Positions 8,596 through 17,261 of a stretch of DNA of 41,618 nt are shown here, piece by piece; position 1 is the first letter of the stretch; every line of letters begins with the position of its first letter. The stretch is from Planctomycetota bacterium (GTDB lineage: Bacteria; Planctomycetota; Planctomycetia; Pirellulales; UBA7805): positions 1-41,618 of the forward strand of contig JAIOPX010000035.1 in NCBI GenBank assembly GCA_021413705.1, read 5' to 3'. Made by a program: the position numbers and the translations under genes. The notes under the pieces were generated by a model. It worked only from the letters and a program-made list of their open reading frames with translations. It did no database searches and was not told the origin of the DNA.

Positions 8596-8647
8596 AAAAA
8601 AAGCCGCCGCCCCGACCCCTCTTCACCATGAAGAGCGATCAGGGCGG
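8596..8647 (-). terminator. Hairpin with T-run on the minus strand, possible bidirectional terminator
   Basis: CTCTTCA (8619-8625) and TGAAGAG (8629-8635) form a perfect 7-bp stem with a CCA loop, extended outside an internal loop by CCGCCC (8607-8612) and GGGCGG (8642-8647). Seven A residues at 8596-8602 give a T-run on the minus strand. The gene it directly follows (DUF1559) is on the plus strand, so it would act there without a T-run, or it insulates against minus-strand transcription from fhcD. Confidence 0.5.
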
Positions 8648-8764
8648 GCCGGCAGGGAAGAACGGAGAGTGTAGCTGGAGGGGGTGACAGCAGTGTGTCA
8701 CACCCCCGTCGAATTACTTTCAAAAAAGTAAAAAAAAATTTGTCGGCAGCCCCGTTGAGGTAGA

Positions 8765-9874
8765 ATGGGGGCAGAGTTCCCTTCCCAACGGGTCGCAATG
8801 CCCATGGATGATTCGTTCGACCCCTACGATCAATGGTTGGGCATCCCCCCTTCAGAGCAGCCAGCCCACTACTACCGGCTGCTGGGGCTGCCAATTTTTT
8901 CAGCCGATGCAGAAAAGATTCAGTCTGAGGCCGATCGACGGATGTTGCATGTCCGCACTTTTCAGCTTGGTAAGCGTTCCCAGGCCTCGCAAGCGATTCT
9001 CAACGAACTGGCCGCCGCCAGGGTTTGCCTGCTCAGCCCTGAGTCAAAGGCCCGCTACGACGCCGCACTGAGCGAGTGGCTGGCATCGAAGCTCCCCGTG
9101 CCCCCTCCTGTAGTGCTACCGGAAGCACCACCCCTGTTGCGAGAGAAGTCAAGGGCTCTGCTACCTGCCGAGGAGAACGATGCAGGGCAATTCTCCAACC
9201 CGACCGCACCCACGCTTGCTGTGCCGCAGCAAGTATTCACCCCGCGCAAGTCCTCATATTCCGGCTGGACAATAATCGTCTGTGTCATTGCGATCACGGG
9301 TGTGGCGCTCGGTGTATTGCGATTTCGCCAGCCTCCCAAAGTTGGCACTCTCGAAGGGGTCGCCGAGGTGCGTCCCGTACCCTCTACCCTGCCGGCCAGC
9401 GGCCAGACGGGCAATGCCGATCTCGGCGGCAAGACGGTCACGGTCCCCTCCGAAGTCGTGCTGCAATCGGAGCAAGGTGACGTGAATCTCCACTTGGCCC
9501 GGGCGCGCGTTAGTGGATCGGCTCTCAAGCTCGCTGGCGAGACGACTGCCGATTGGAAGAATCCTGATGACGAAGTCCAGTGGCAGTTCCTCATTCGCAA
9601 GCCGGGCTTCTTTCGCGTTATTGTTACTTATGCTGCAGACTCGGCCAGCGACGGTGGATCGGCCCGCCTTACACTGTCGGGCCGACAACAACCGTTGACG
9701 ATGCCGATTCGGGACACGGGTGGGCGCGAAACCTTTGTCAGCGATCAGCTCAATCCGATGGTCATGATTGACAAATCGGGGCGTTACACGCTTTCGATCA
9801 AGGCCGCGCAGAAGCCTGGTGAGCAACTTATGACGCTTCGCGGAGTGCAGCTGCGGCGGGCGCCAGTGCGGTAA
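8765..9874 (+). CDS. Membrane protein with degenerate J-domain-like N-terminus and beta-sandwich C-terminus
   Basis: A 369-residue protein. The ATG at 8765 has GAGG four bases upstream and is preferred over ATGs at 8798 and 8804. Residues 19-105 (YDQWLGIPPSEQPAHYYRLLG and SPESKARYDAAL) match a planctomycete family that resembles DnaJ J-domains but has no HPD motif, so chaperone stimulation is unlikely. A proline-rich linker follows, then one membrane helix (about 167-186, GWTIIVCVIAITGVALGVL). The C-terminal half (about 205-365) looks like a carbohydrate-binding-type beta-sandwich (FLIRKPGFFRVIVTYAAD, SGRYTLSIKA), which would be outside the membrane. Function unknown. It ends 3 bases before the stop of the convergent fhcD gene. 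Confidence 0.75.
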   Translation: MGAEFPSQRVAMPMDDSFDPYDQWLGIPPSEQPAHYYRLLGLPIFSADAEKIQSEADRRMLHVRTFQLGKRSQASQAILNELAAARVCLLSPESKARYDAALSEWLASKLPVPPPVVLPEAPPLLREKSRALLPAEENDAGQFSNPTAPTLAVPQQVFTPRKSSYSGWTIIVCVIAITGVALGVLRFRQPPKVGTLEGVAEVRPVPSTLPASGQTGNADLGGKTVTVPSEVVLQSEQGDVNLHLARARVSGSALKLAGETTADWKNPDDEVQWQFLIRKPGFFRVIVTYAADSASDGGSARLTLSGRQQPLTMPIRDTGGRETFVSDQLNPMVMIDKSGRYTLSIKAAQKPGEQLMTLRGVQLRRAPVR

Positions 9875-9877
9875 ATG

Positions 9878-10795
9878 TCAGCTTGATGCGGCCAGTTTTT
9901 TCACCGGGCCAGCCAACAAATCGTGCAGCCGGAAGTGATATTTTCCGAGTTTGCCACCATAGTTACCGGCGCCGATGAAGAGTACCCCTTCGCCGGCCGC
10001 CGCCTGAATGGCTGCCGTCATCGCGATTCCGACCGCTGCTTCGTCAACGCCGTCGATGACGATCTCCAGAGCCGCTACGCAGTCCTCATGCAATTTCGAT
10101 TCGACGCGGCCGCGAAGTGTCGGGCAATAGGCGTCTGCCGTCGAAGCCCGTAACGCTTTGTAGCGTGAGCCGACCTTGCTGCCGCTGCGGGCAACGCCGC
10201 CGGGAAATGGGGCGATCGCCCCGGGTGTGGCGTCAACCGCGGCAGTGCCCCGTCGTGCGGCGGCCAGCGCGGCCTCAAGCGAATCGGCTTGGAGAATAAT
10301 GTTCCCGCCGGCCACGCCTTTGCGCACGCCGAGCTTGTCTTCCACCAGGAACTCACCATCCATCACTGGAATCCGCCAATAACGCCGGCCAGCGACCTGT
10401 TTGCTCTTCTGATAGCCGTCGCCAAAGAAGCGAATGTGTTTTCCCAGGGGAATCCGTTCTTCGGCCTCGGGCAGTCCATCGTATACAGCGGTTGTCGCAC
10501 AGGTCATCAAACACTGTCCAGTGCGATTGGGAATCGCCTTAGCCAAGGCATCGGCCGAGAAGCCGAACACCAGCACACTGGCGCCAACTCTGCCATCCGG
10601 TGTCTCGTCCTGCCCGAGCATCCGCTCCACGCCTGTTTCGGCATCGCAAGAAATGACCGAAGCACTGTAGCCCGTGAACTCCCGCAGTCCCGCGGCCAGC
10701 CAATAGTCGTCATGCGCGGTGACAACCAGTCTTGCATAGCGCATGCCAAAGGCCTCAGCAAAAGTATCTTCGATGATCGTATTGCCAATCTGCAC
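9878..10795 (-). CDS. fhcD: Formylmethanofuran:tetrahydromethanopterin formyltransferase
   Basis: A 305-residue protein read from a GTG at 10795, preceded by GGAGG ten bases upstream; the start MQIGNTIIEDTFAEAFGMRYARLVVTA matches the family N-terminus (MQI...DTFAEAF). Family features include GQCLMTCATTAVYDG, IRFFGDGYQKSK and, in the C-terminal lobe, KLHEDCVAALEIVIDG and GAGNYGGKLGKYHF. The enzyme moves a formyl group between methanofuran and tetrahydromethanopterin in the cytoplasm, in C1 oxidation or detoxification of formaldehyde. Planctomycetes are among the few bacteria with this archaeal-type pathway. No other pathway gene (mch, fhcABC, fae) is nearby; its minus-strand neighbour upstream is the ornithine cyclodeaminase-family gene, 102 bases away. 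Confidence 0.93.
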   Translation of the reverse strand: MQIGNTIIEDTFAEAFGMRYARLVVTAHDDYWLAAGLREFTGYSASVISCDAETGVERMLGQDETPDGRVGASVLVFGFSADALAKAIPNRTGQCLMTCATTAVYDGLPEAEERIPLGKHIRFFGDGYQKSKQVAGRRYWRIPVMDGEFLVEDKLGVRKGVAGGNIILQADSLEAALAAARRGTAAVDATPGAIAPFPGGVARSGSKVGSRYKALRASTADAYCPTLRGRVESKLHEDCVAALEIVIDGVDEAAVGIAMTAAIQAAAGEGVLFIGAGNYGGKLGKYHFRLHDLLAGPVKKLAASS

Positions 10796-10897
10796 GATGC
10801 AAGATCCTCCGAGGGTTGATCACTCGCTGCACTGCCAGTGCAAACACATGACGAACCCCATAATGGCTTCCCAACCAGAACCACGGCAAGGGGCCGC

Positions 10898-11887
10898 TTA
10901 CAGTTCCACGAGAGTGCCCAGGTTATTCCGCTCTGCGCCCAGAAGCACGGTTCTGGCGAGGGCAGCGTCTTGCACCGCCAGGCCGACTGATTTGAATAGG
11001 GTTATTTCATCGGACGATTGCCGTCCAGGTCGGGCGCCATTGACCAACTCGCCCAAGTCGGCCCAAATCGACTCGCGTGTGATCGCCCCGGTTTGACAAG
11101 CCTGAATCAATTCGCCCGCCTCTTCCCATGCGGCAGGACGGTGATCGACCACAATTTTAGCTTTTCGCAATACAGCATCGTCCAATTCGCGGCAGTTGGG
11201 ACGCCAGGCGCCGACCGCGTTGACATGAGTCCCAGCCTCGATGAGACGGCCATCGCAGACGGGCTGCTGGGAAGTTGTCGCCGTGACGACCAATTGCGCC
11301 CCTAGCAACGCATCCGAAGGACTCTCAACGGCGCGGGCCATTGCTCCACCTGCACCCCGCTTACCGTTGATCGAGTCTGCCAGCCGCTTGGCACTGGCTT
11401 GCGACGGTGAATAGATGCGGATCTCTTGCAAAAAGCGGACAGTGGCGATGGCCTCTGCGTGAGCGCCAGCCTGGACTCCGGCGCCAAATACTGCCAACGT
11501 GTCGGTATCCAGACGGGCAAGCAGCTCGGTCGCTAGTGCAGAACCGGCAGCGGTTCGCAGCGCAGTGACGGTTGCCGCATCCATCACGGCCAACGGCGTC
11601 CCCGTGGATGCGTCGAGCACCGTGACTAATCCCTGGATCAGCGGCAGTCCGCGCGAGCGGTTATCAGGATGCACGGACACAACTTTGATCGCCAAATCCT
11701 CAGATCGGCTCAGATAACTCGGCATCACCAGTGTCTGTCCGAGGCGCGTGGCAACTACCGTCCGCTGCGGCATGACGGCCTCGCCAGCCGAGAGCTGACC
11801 AAACGCGGATCGCATCGCTTCGATAGCCTCGGGCCATGTGACGGCCGCGCGAATCTGGTCTGCGTTGAGAACTCGCAACTTCGGCAT
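10898..11887 (-). CDS. Ornithine cyclodeaminase/mu-crystallin family protein
   Basis: A 329-residue protein from the ATG at 11887, which has GGAG six bases upstream; an in-frame TTG at 11899 is less likely. It shows the family pattern throughout: an N-terminal substrate domain (MPQRTVVATRLGQTLVMPSYLS, with LAIKVVSVHPDN), VLDASTGTPLAVMDA, LRTAAGSALATELLAR, a Rossmann NAD(P) motif LAVFGAGVQAGAHAEAI, and GTHVNAVGAWRPNCRELDD. Members include ornithine cyclodeaminase, alanine dehydrogenase of the archaeal type, and ketimine or pyrroline reductases, so the substrate cannot be assigned from sequence alone. It may share a transcript with fhcD downstream. Its promoter lies in the divergent region with the palindrome at 11950-11970. 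Confidence 0.9.
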   Translation of the reverse strand: MPKLRVLNADQIRAAVTWPEAIEAMRSAFGQLSAGEAVMPQRTVVATRLGQTLVMPSYLSRSEDLAIKVVSVHPDNRSRGLPLIQGLVTVLDASTGTPLAVMDAATVTALRTAAGSALATELLARLDTDTLAVFGAGVQAGAHAEAIATVRFLQEIRIYSPSQASAKRLADSINGKRGAGGAMARAVESPSDALLGAQLVVTATTSQQPVCDGRLIEAGTHVNAVGAWRPNCRELDDAVLRKAKIVVDHRPAAWEEAGELIQACQTGAITRESIWADLGELVNGARPGRQSSDEITLFKSVGLAVQDAALARTVLLGAERNNLGTLVEL

Positions 11888-11949
11888 CAGGTTCTCCAAG
11901 CTCCGCCACCCTTTCGCCCAGGGAAATGGCCCCTCGTTTCTCTATGCGG

Positions 11950-11970
11950 GACAATTCGACTATAATTGTC
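11950..11970 (+). promoter_or_regulatory. Palindromic operator overlapping a TATAAT box between divergent genes
   Basis: GACAATT (11950-11956) and AATTGTC (11964-11970) are perfect inverted 7-mers separated by 7 bases. A consensus -10 box, TATAAT, lies at 11961-11966 reading toward the PSD1 gene, and TATAGT reads the other way toward the cyclodeaminase gene. The -35 regions are weak. A dimeric regulator bound here would cover both promoters. Confidence 0.55.
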
Positions 11971-12070
11971 GCTGCACGCCAAGTGAGAGCCGATCCCTCG
12001 CCTGTTTGCCTGTTGGGGGACAAGCCCACTTACCCAAGCCTTCCCTCCAGTTCCCTGGCTGATCGCGAAC

Positions 12071-15000
12071 ATGAACACCCATCGGACGGTCAGGCTCTGC
12101 ACTTTCTCTTGGGCTGGTTCCCTCGTGCTGAGTGGTGCGCTGGCTTGTAGCTTGTCATGGAACTCTTCAGCCATCGCCGGGGATGCGATTTCCTATACTC
12201 GCGATGTGCGGCCGATCCTGGCCGCAAAATGCTTTGCCTGTCATGGACCCGACAAGGGCTCTCGTCAGGGCGACTTACGGCTGGATACGCAGGCTGGTGC
12301 CACGGCCAAGCGTGAAGGCCGACCGGCGCTGCAGCCTGGCGCTCCAGACAAGAGCGAACTCATCCACCGCATCACCAGTCACGATCCCGACGAGCGGATG
12401 CCTCCCCCCGAGGCGAACAAGGTTCTCACACCCACCGAGATCGAAACGCTTCGTCGCTGGATCGCCGCTGGCGGGAACTATGAACAGCATTGGGCCTTCG
12501 TCGAGCCGAAACTGCCAGCCATTCCAGCTGTGAAGAATCGTAATTGGCCCCGGAACGATATCGACCCGTTCGTACTTTCACGACTGGAACCGGAAGGGTT
12601 GGCACCTGCTCCGCAGGCCGAACCGCTGACCCTCGTCCGTCGTTTGTATCTTGACCTGATCGGCCTGCCCCCCACGCCGCAAGAAGCCGACGCCTGGGCG
12701 GCCCGCCTGACGGCAGATGTTTCCACTGGCGATTCTATTCGCGAGGACGTATACGCCGAACTGGTGGATCATCTGCTGCAATCCCCGCACTACGGCGAGC
12801 GATGGGCCCGCAAATGGCTCGATCTGGCCCGCTATGCCGACACCAACGGTTATGAAAAAGATCGGCCCCGCAGCATCTGGCCATATCGCGATTGGGTCAT
12901 CCGCGCCCTGAACTCCGACATGCCGTTCAATCAATTCACTATCGAGCAAATCGCGGGTGACATGCTTCCAAAGGCGACGCAGGATCAGATGATCGCCACC
13001 GGCTTTCACCGCAATACGATGCTTAACGAAGAAGGGGGCATTGATCCGCAGGAGTATCGCTTCTATTCGATGACCGACCGCGTAGCTACGACAGGAACTA
13101 CCTGGCTGGGGCTGACGATTGGCTGTGCCCAGTGCCACACTCACAAGTTCGATCCGATCACCCATCGCGACTACTACCGTTTCATGGCGCTGCTGGACAA
13201 TGCAGACGAGCCGGAGCAGGACTTGATTTCGCCTGAAACGACTACTGCACGCCAACGGCAACTCGCGGAAGCCGACAAGTTGCTTAAGGAACTGCCGCAG
13301 ATGTGGCCCGGCGCCAATGCCGCGGCCCGCCGTGTTGGTTTCGACAAGGCTTTTGAGAAATGGCTGACGACGGCCCGAGCCCGCATGGTGACATGGAACG
13401 ATTTGCGCCCCATCGAAATGAAGTCCAACCTTCCTTATTTGGCGGTGGAAGGAGACAACAGCATTTTCGTTTCAGGCGATATTTCCAAAGACGACACCTA
13501 TGAGTTGACATTTGCCGATGCTCCGGCTGGCGTGACTGCCATTCGGCTGGAAGCTTTGCCCGACGACCGATTGCCGGCTCACGGTCCTGGTATGGCCTAT
13601 TACGAAGGCCCGAAGGGGGAGTTTTTTCTCGGTGAATTTCAAGCCTTTCAAGGGGAGCGACAGCTTACCTTCTCCAAAGCGAGCGAAAGTTACGCCAAAA
13701 ACCATTTTGGGAATGGCCCTGCTTCGGCCGCCTTGGCAACGGACGGTAACCCGGAAACAGGTTGGGCCTGTTCGGATCGGTATGGCGAAGCTCATCAAGC
13801 AGTTTTCGTTCTAGCCAAGTCGCTGACCTGGAGCGATTCACCTGCCGAGGCAAATCAAACAACAGGCCTGCAGCCGCAGATATTTAAAATCAAACTACGC
13901 TTTGGCCGCTACTATGCAGCCTCCTTGGGACGGTTTCGAATTTCAGTTAGCACGGCTGCCGGCGCGGTGGCCCAAGATGTTCCTCGGGAAATCGAGCAAC
14001 TGTTGAAACTGCAACCGGATAAACTGGGGGATGCTCAACGCCAACAACTGCGAGAGCATTTCTTGCTTCAAGCCCCCGAATTGGCACAGCGCTCGAAAAA
14101 AATAAAGGAATTGAGGCGAGCGTCAACGGCTACCACCAGCCTGGTCATGCGCGAGCGCCCGGCTGAGAACCTGCGCAAAACCTTTCGCCGCCATCGTGGT
14201 GAATACTTGCAACCCAAAGAGGAGGTGACGGCGGGCGTGCCTGAGTTTCTCCCTCCGCTGCCTGCCGGAGCCGCTACGAATCGGCTGGCTCTGGCCCGCT
14301 GGCTCGTGGGGCCGGACAATCCACTGACCGCTCGAGTGGTGGTTAATCGGCAGTGGGGGATCTTGTTTGGCCAGGGCTTGGTCCGAACGTCGGGAGATTT
14401 TGGCCAGGTAGGGGAACCGCCAACGCATCCGCAATTGCTCGATTGGCTGGCCTGCAAGTTTGTCGAAGACGGCTGGTCGCTGAAGCGGCTTCATCGCCGA
14501 ATCGTCAGCAGCGCAACCTATCGGCAATCCTCCCGCATCTCGCCGGAGTTGTTGGCGAAGGATCCACAAAACAGGCTGTTGGCCCGGGGGCCACGGGTGC
14601 GGTTGGATGCGGAAATCGTTCGCGACATGGCATTGCGAGCCAGCGGGCTGTTGAGCGAGAAGATGTATGGATCGCCCGTGCGCCCGCCGCAGCCACCCGG
14701 CGCTCAGGATGGAGCGTTTGGCGACAACTCCTGGCCGACGAGCAGCGGAGAGGATCGATACCGCCGCGGCATCTACACACATTACCGACGCGCGACACCC
14801 TACGCCATGTTCTCCATCTTTGACGGAGCCTCGGGAGAAACGTGTCTGGCCCAGCGCGATGTCTCGAACACCCCATTGCAGGCGCTCACCTTGCTCAATG
14901 ATGAAGTATTCATGGAGGCTGCGGTGGCGTTGGGCAAGATTGCGGCGGCAGAGCAGGGGACTGATGCGGAGAAAGCCGCGCGTCTGATGCGCCGTTGCAT

Positions 15001-15196
15001 CATCCGGCAGCCACAGTCCGATGAAGTTCAGCGGATGCTGGAGTTCCTCAATACTCAGCGACAGCGATTGGGCACTGAAAAGATTGCGATGGCTCCGTTC
15101 GTTTCCCCCGGCGAGACGCCAACTGCACAGCGCGCGGCCTGGACTTTATTGGCCCGGGCCGTTCTTAATCTGGATGAAACCATCACCAGGAATTAG
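12071..15196 (+). CDS. PSD1 protein: c-type cytochrome domain with DUF1549 and DUF1553
   Basis: A 1041-residue exported protein with a signal peptide (residues 1 to about 37). The cytochrome-c-like PSC1 domain (about 40-140) has one heme site, CFACH, at 54-58, in the typical setting YTRDVRPILAAKCFACHGPD. DUF1549 follows (about 165-375, DPFVLSRLEPEGLAPAPQA, RRLYLDLIGLPPTP, HYGERWARKWLDLARYAD). The middle contains a discoidin/F5-8C-like stretch (ALATDGNPETGWACSD), and DUF1553 ends the protein (about 730-1000, NRLALARWLVGPDNPLTARV, GDFGQVGEPPTHPQLLDWLA). The family is nearly restricted to planctomycetes and relatives and always pairs with DUF1501; polysaccharide breakdown coupled to electron transfer is a common hypothesis, not a shown fact. 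DUF1501 follows after 5 bases. The start codon has no clear ribosome-binding site. Confidence 0.95.
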   Translation: MNTHRTVRLCTFSWAGSLVLSGALACSLSWNSSAIAGDAISYTRDVRPILAAKCFACHGPDKGSRQGDLRLDTQAGATAKREGRPALQPGAPDKSELIHRITSHDPDERMPPPEANKVLTPTEIETLRRWIAAGGNYEQHWAFVEPKLPAIPAVKNRNWPRNDIDPFVLSRLEPEGLAPAPQAEPLTLVRRLYLDLIGLPPTPQEADAWAARLTADVSTGDSIREDVYAELVDHLLQSPHYGERWARKWLDLARYADTNGYEKDRPRSIWPYRDWVIRALNSDMPFNQFTIEQIAGDMLPKATQDQMIATGFHRNTMLNEEGGIDPQEYRFYSMTDRVATTGTTWLGLTIGCAQCHTHKFDPITHRDYYRFMALLDNADEPEQDLISPETTTARQRQLAEADKLLKELPQMWPGANAAARRVGFDKAFEKWLTTARARMVTWNDLRPIEMKSNLPYLAVEGDNSIFVSGDISKDDTYELTFADAPAGVTAIRLEALPDDRLPAHGPGMAYYEGPKGEFFLGEFQAFQGERQLTFSKASESYAKNHFGNGPASAALATDGNPETGWACSDRYGEAHQAVFVLAKSLTWSDSPAEANQTTGLQPQIFKIKLRFGRYYAASLGRFRISVSTAAGAVAQDVPREIEQLLKLQPDKLGDAQRQQLREHFLLQAPELAQRSKKIKELRRASTATTSLVMRERPAENLRKTFRRHRGEYLQPKEEVTAGVPEFLPPLPAGAATNRLALARWLVGPDNPLTARVVVNRQWGILFGQGLVRTSGDFGQVGEPPTHPQLLDWLACKFVEDGWSLKRLHRRIVSSATYRQSSRISPELLAKDPQNRLLARGPRVRLDAEIVRDMALRASGLLSEKMYGSPVRPPQPPGAQDGAFGDNSWPTSSGEDRYRRGIYTHYRRATPYAMFSIFDGASGETCLAQRDVSNTPLQALTLLNDEVFMEAAVALGKIAAAEQGTDAEKAARLMRRCIIRQPQSDEVQRMLEFLNTQRQRLGTEKIAMAPFVSPGETPTAQRAAWTLLARAVLNLDETITRN

Positions 15197-15201
15197 CCAG
15201 C

Positions 15202-16659
15202 ATGAATTGTCAAACCGATCAGGTGGGCGAGCGAGGGATAGAACTTTCGCGGCGCTGGTTCTTGCAAAAATGCGGGGTTGGAGTGGGGCAACTCGGACTG
15301 GCCAGTTTGCTGGCCGAATCGACCACCACCCGAGCCGCCGCAGCCCTGCCGACGTCCGATTCGTTTGCACCCAAGCCGCCCCATTTTACGGGGAAGGCAA
15401 AGGCCGTGATTCATCTGTTCATGGCCGGCGCCCCTTCACAGCTCGATCTGTTCGACTACAAACCGCAACTCGTCAAGTTTGACCGCCGGCCGCTGCCGCC
15501 GTCCATTATCGGCAATCAGCGCTATGCCTTCATTCGTTCCGATGCCGCCGTGATGGCGCCTCGCTTCAAGTTTGCCAAGCACGGCCAGTGCGGAATGGAA
15601 CTGAGCGAGAAGATGCCTTCACTGGCAGCGATTGCCGATGACATTACGCTCGTGCGCTCGGTCACAACCGATCAGTTCAACCATGCCCCGGCGCAGATTT
15701 TTTTCAATACAGGCTTCTCGCAGCCAGGGCGTCCCTCGATGGGTTCCTGGGTCGTCTATGGGCTGGGATGTGAAACCCGCGAGCTACCGGCGTTTGTCGT
15801 GATGAGTACCGGAGCAGGCATCAGCGGCGGAACGGCCAACTGGTCGAGCGGCTTTCTTCCCACCTCGTACACCGGCATCCGCTTGAGGAACCAGGGTGAT
15901 CCCATCCTGAATGTGGCCAATCCTCCAGGCGTCGATGCAAAGCTTCAGCGGCAAACTTTGGATCTGGTTCGCGATCTCAATCGGCGGCAAGCCGACGCCT
16001 TGGGCGATCCAGAGATCGCCACCCGCATCAACGCCTACGAAATGGCGTTCCGCCTGCAAACCAGCGCGCCCGATTTGATGGATCTAAAAACCGAGAGCAA
16101 GACAACTTTAGATTTGTATGGATGCGATCCGGCAAAACCCTCGTTTGCCCGGGCTTGTCTGCTGGCTCGGCGGATGGTTGAACGGGGCGTGCGGTTCATC
16201 AATATCTATCATGAAGGCTGGGACGCCCACAGCGACGTGGTGGGGAATCACACCAACAATTGCCTGAAGACGGATCGGGCCAGTGCCGCATTAGTGCAGG
16301 ATCTCAAACAGCGCGGACTGCTCGACTCGACGCTGGTGATCTGGGGAGGGGAGTTCGGCCGCACTCCCATGGTGGAGAGCAACGCATCCCTGGGGCGCAG
16401 CCTAGGCCGCGACCATCATCCGCAAGCCTATTCCGTTTGGCTCGCCGGCGGCGGCGTGCGTAGTGGGTTCACTTATGGAGCTACCGACGAATTCGGCTTT
16501 CATGTCACGGAAGGCAAGGTCCACGTCCATGACTTGCAAGCCACGATCTTGCACTGTCTCGGCCTGGACCACCGTCGTCTGACGTTCCCGTTTCGGGGTT
16601 TGGATTTTCGGCTCACCGGCGTCGAAGAGCACCATGTCCTCAAGGAAATTCTGGCGTGA
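15202..16659 (+). CDS. DUF1501 domain protein, Tat-exported
   Basis: A 485-residue protein starting 5 bases after the PSD1 stop, so co-transcribed with it. Residues 16-36 (SRRWFLQKCGVGVGQLGLAS) are a twin-arginine signal. The DUF1501 fold is related to sulfatases/alkaline phosphatases: KAVIHLFMAGAPSQLDLFDYKP, ITLVRSVTTDQFNHAPAQ, INIYHEGWDAHSD and VIWGGEFGRTPM, then GRDHHPQAYSVWLAGGG give the metal-site-like His/Asp residues. Its partner is the PSD1 protein, with which it co-occurs across planctomycetes. A hydrolase acting on sulfated or phosphorylated polymers in the periplasm is plausible but unproven. Confidence 0.95.
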   Translation: MNCQTDQVGERGIELSRRWFLQKCGVGVGQLGLASLLAESTTTRAAAALPTSDSFAPKPPHFTGKAKAVIHLFMAGAPSQLDLFDYKPQLVKFDRRPLPPSIIGNQRYAFIRSDAAVMAPRFKFAKHGQCGMELSEKMPSLAAIADDITLVRSVTTDQFNHAPAQIFFNTGFSQPGRPSMGSWVVYGLGCETRELPAFVVMSTGAGISGGTANWSSGFLPTSYTGIRLRNQGDPILNVANPPGVDAKLQRQTLDLVRDLNRRQADALGDPEIATRINAYEMAFRLQTSAPDLMDLKTESKTTLDLYGCDPAKPSFARACLLARRMVERGVRFINIYHEGWDAHSDVVGNHTNNCLKTDRASAALVQDLKQRGLLDSTLVIWGGEFGRTPMVESNASLGRSLGRDHHPQAYSVWLAGGGVRSGFTYGATDEFGFHVTEGKVHVHDLQATILHCLGLDHRRLTFPFRGLDFRLTGVEEHHVLKEILA

Positions 16660-17261
16660 GATCCGGCCGCATCCAACCGTAGATTTACCGCCAAGCCTCG
16701 TTCCAGGCGATTGTGGGGCCACCTTGCGATAGAAAATGACACCCTCTCGGGCTTCGTTTTCACCCAAAGCCAAGTGGTGTTCACGCTTCCTTCCACTTGG
16801 TTAGCCGATACCCACGATCATTCTCCATGGAAGCTCGACAAACCGGAACAAGCGTGTCAATTTGGCACAATGCGAGCCCAATTGTCACATTGTCGCCCCG
16901 GAAATCGTGCCTCCCGTTTGTGCGAAACTGTGTTGGATGAGGCGAACTGGCCCAAAACGCTTCGCCGGAGACGCACCAAGTTTCGCTGAGTTATCCGAAA
17001 CTTATCCTTTGAAAAAGGCCGGCTTTTCAATTCGTCGTGGTAGGGCGTCCCTCGGTAGCCCGAAGCTCCCTCGATTCTTGCAAGTCCAGGTTTTTAGCGA
17101 TTGCCTTAAAGTGGCACGCGTTATGCTTACACCGATCCCAACTTTTTGAATGTCCCATACCGGCTGCGACATCGGTGGAAAATGGTCCGCGATGTGCGAA
17201 CGGCATGAGATTGGGAATTGCGCGACAAAATCACCTTCAGCACCAGGGCGCGAACCGACGG
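16660..17261. other. Long leader region upstream of the cbb3 operon
   Basis: About 600 bases. The right part contains the sigma-54-type promoter at 17112-17127. Between about 16855 and 16910 lie several related motifs (TGTCAATTTGGCACA, CAATTGTCACATTGTC) that could be upstream activator sites, as sigma-54 promoters need; this is a guess from spacing and symmetry. An open frame continues upstream from the diheme cytochrome gene into this region but does not look like protein. Confidence 0.4.
17112..17127 (+). promoter_or_regulatory. Sigma-54 (-24/-12) promoter of the cbb3 oxidase operon
   Basis: TGGCACGCGTTATGCT matches the sigma-54 consensus TGGCACG-N4-TTGCW at every fixed position but one, with GG and GC at the correct 10-base separation. 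It would start transcription near 17139, about 120 bases before the first gene. This implies control by an RpoN-dependent activator, which is not encoded in this window. Confidence 0.7.
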
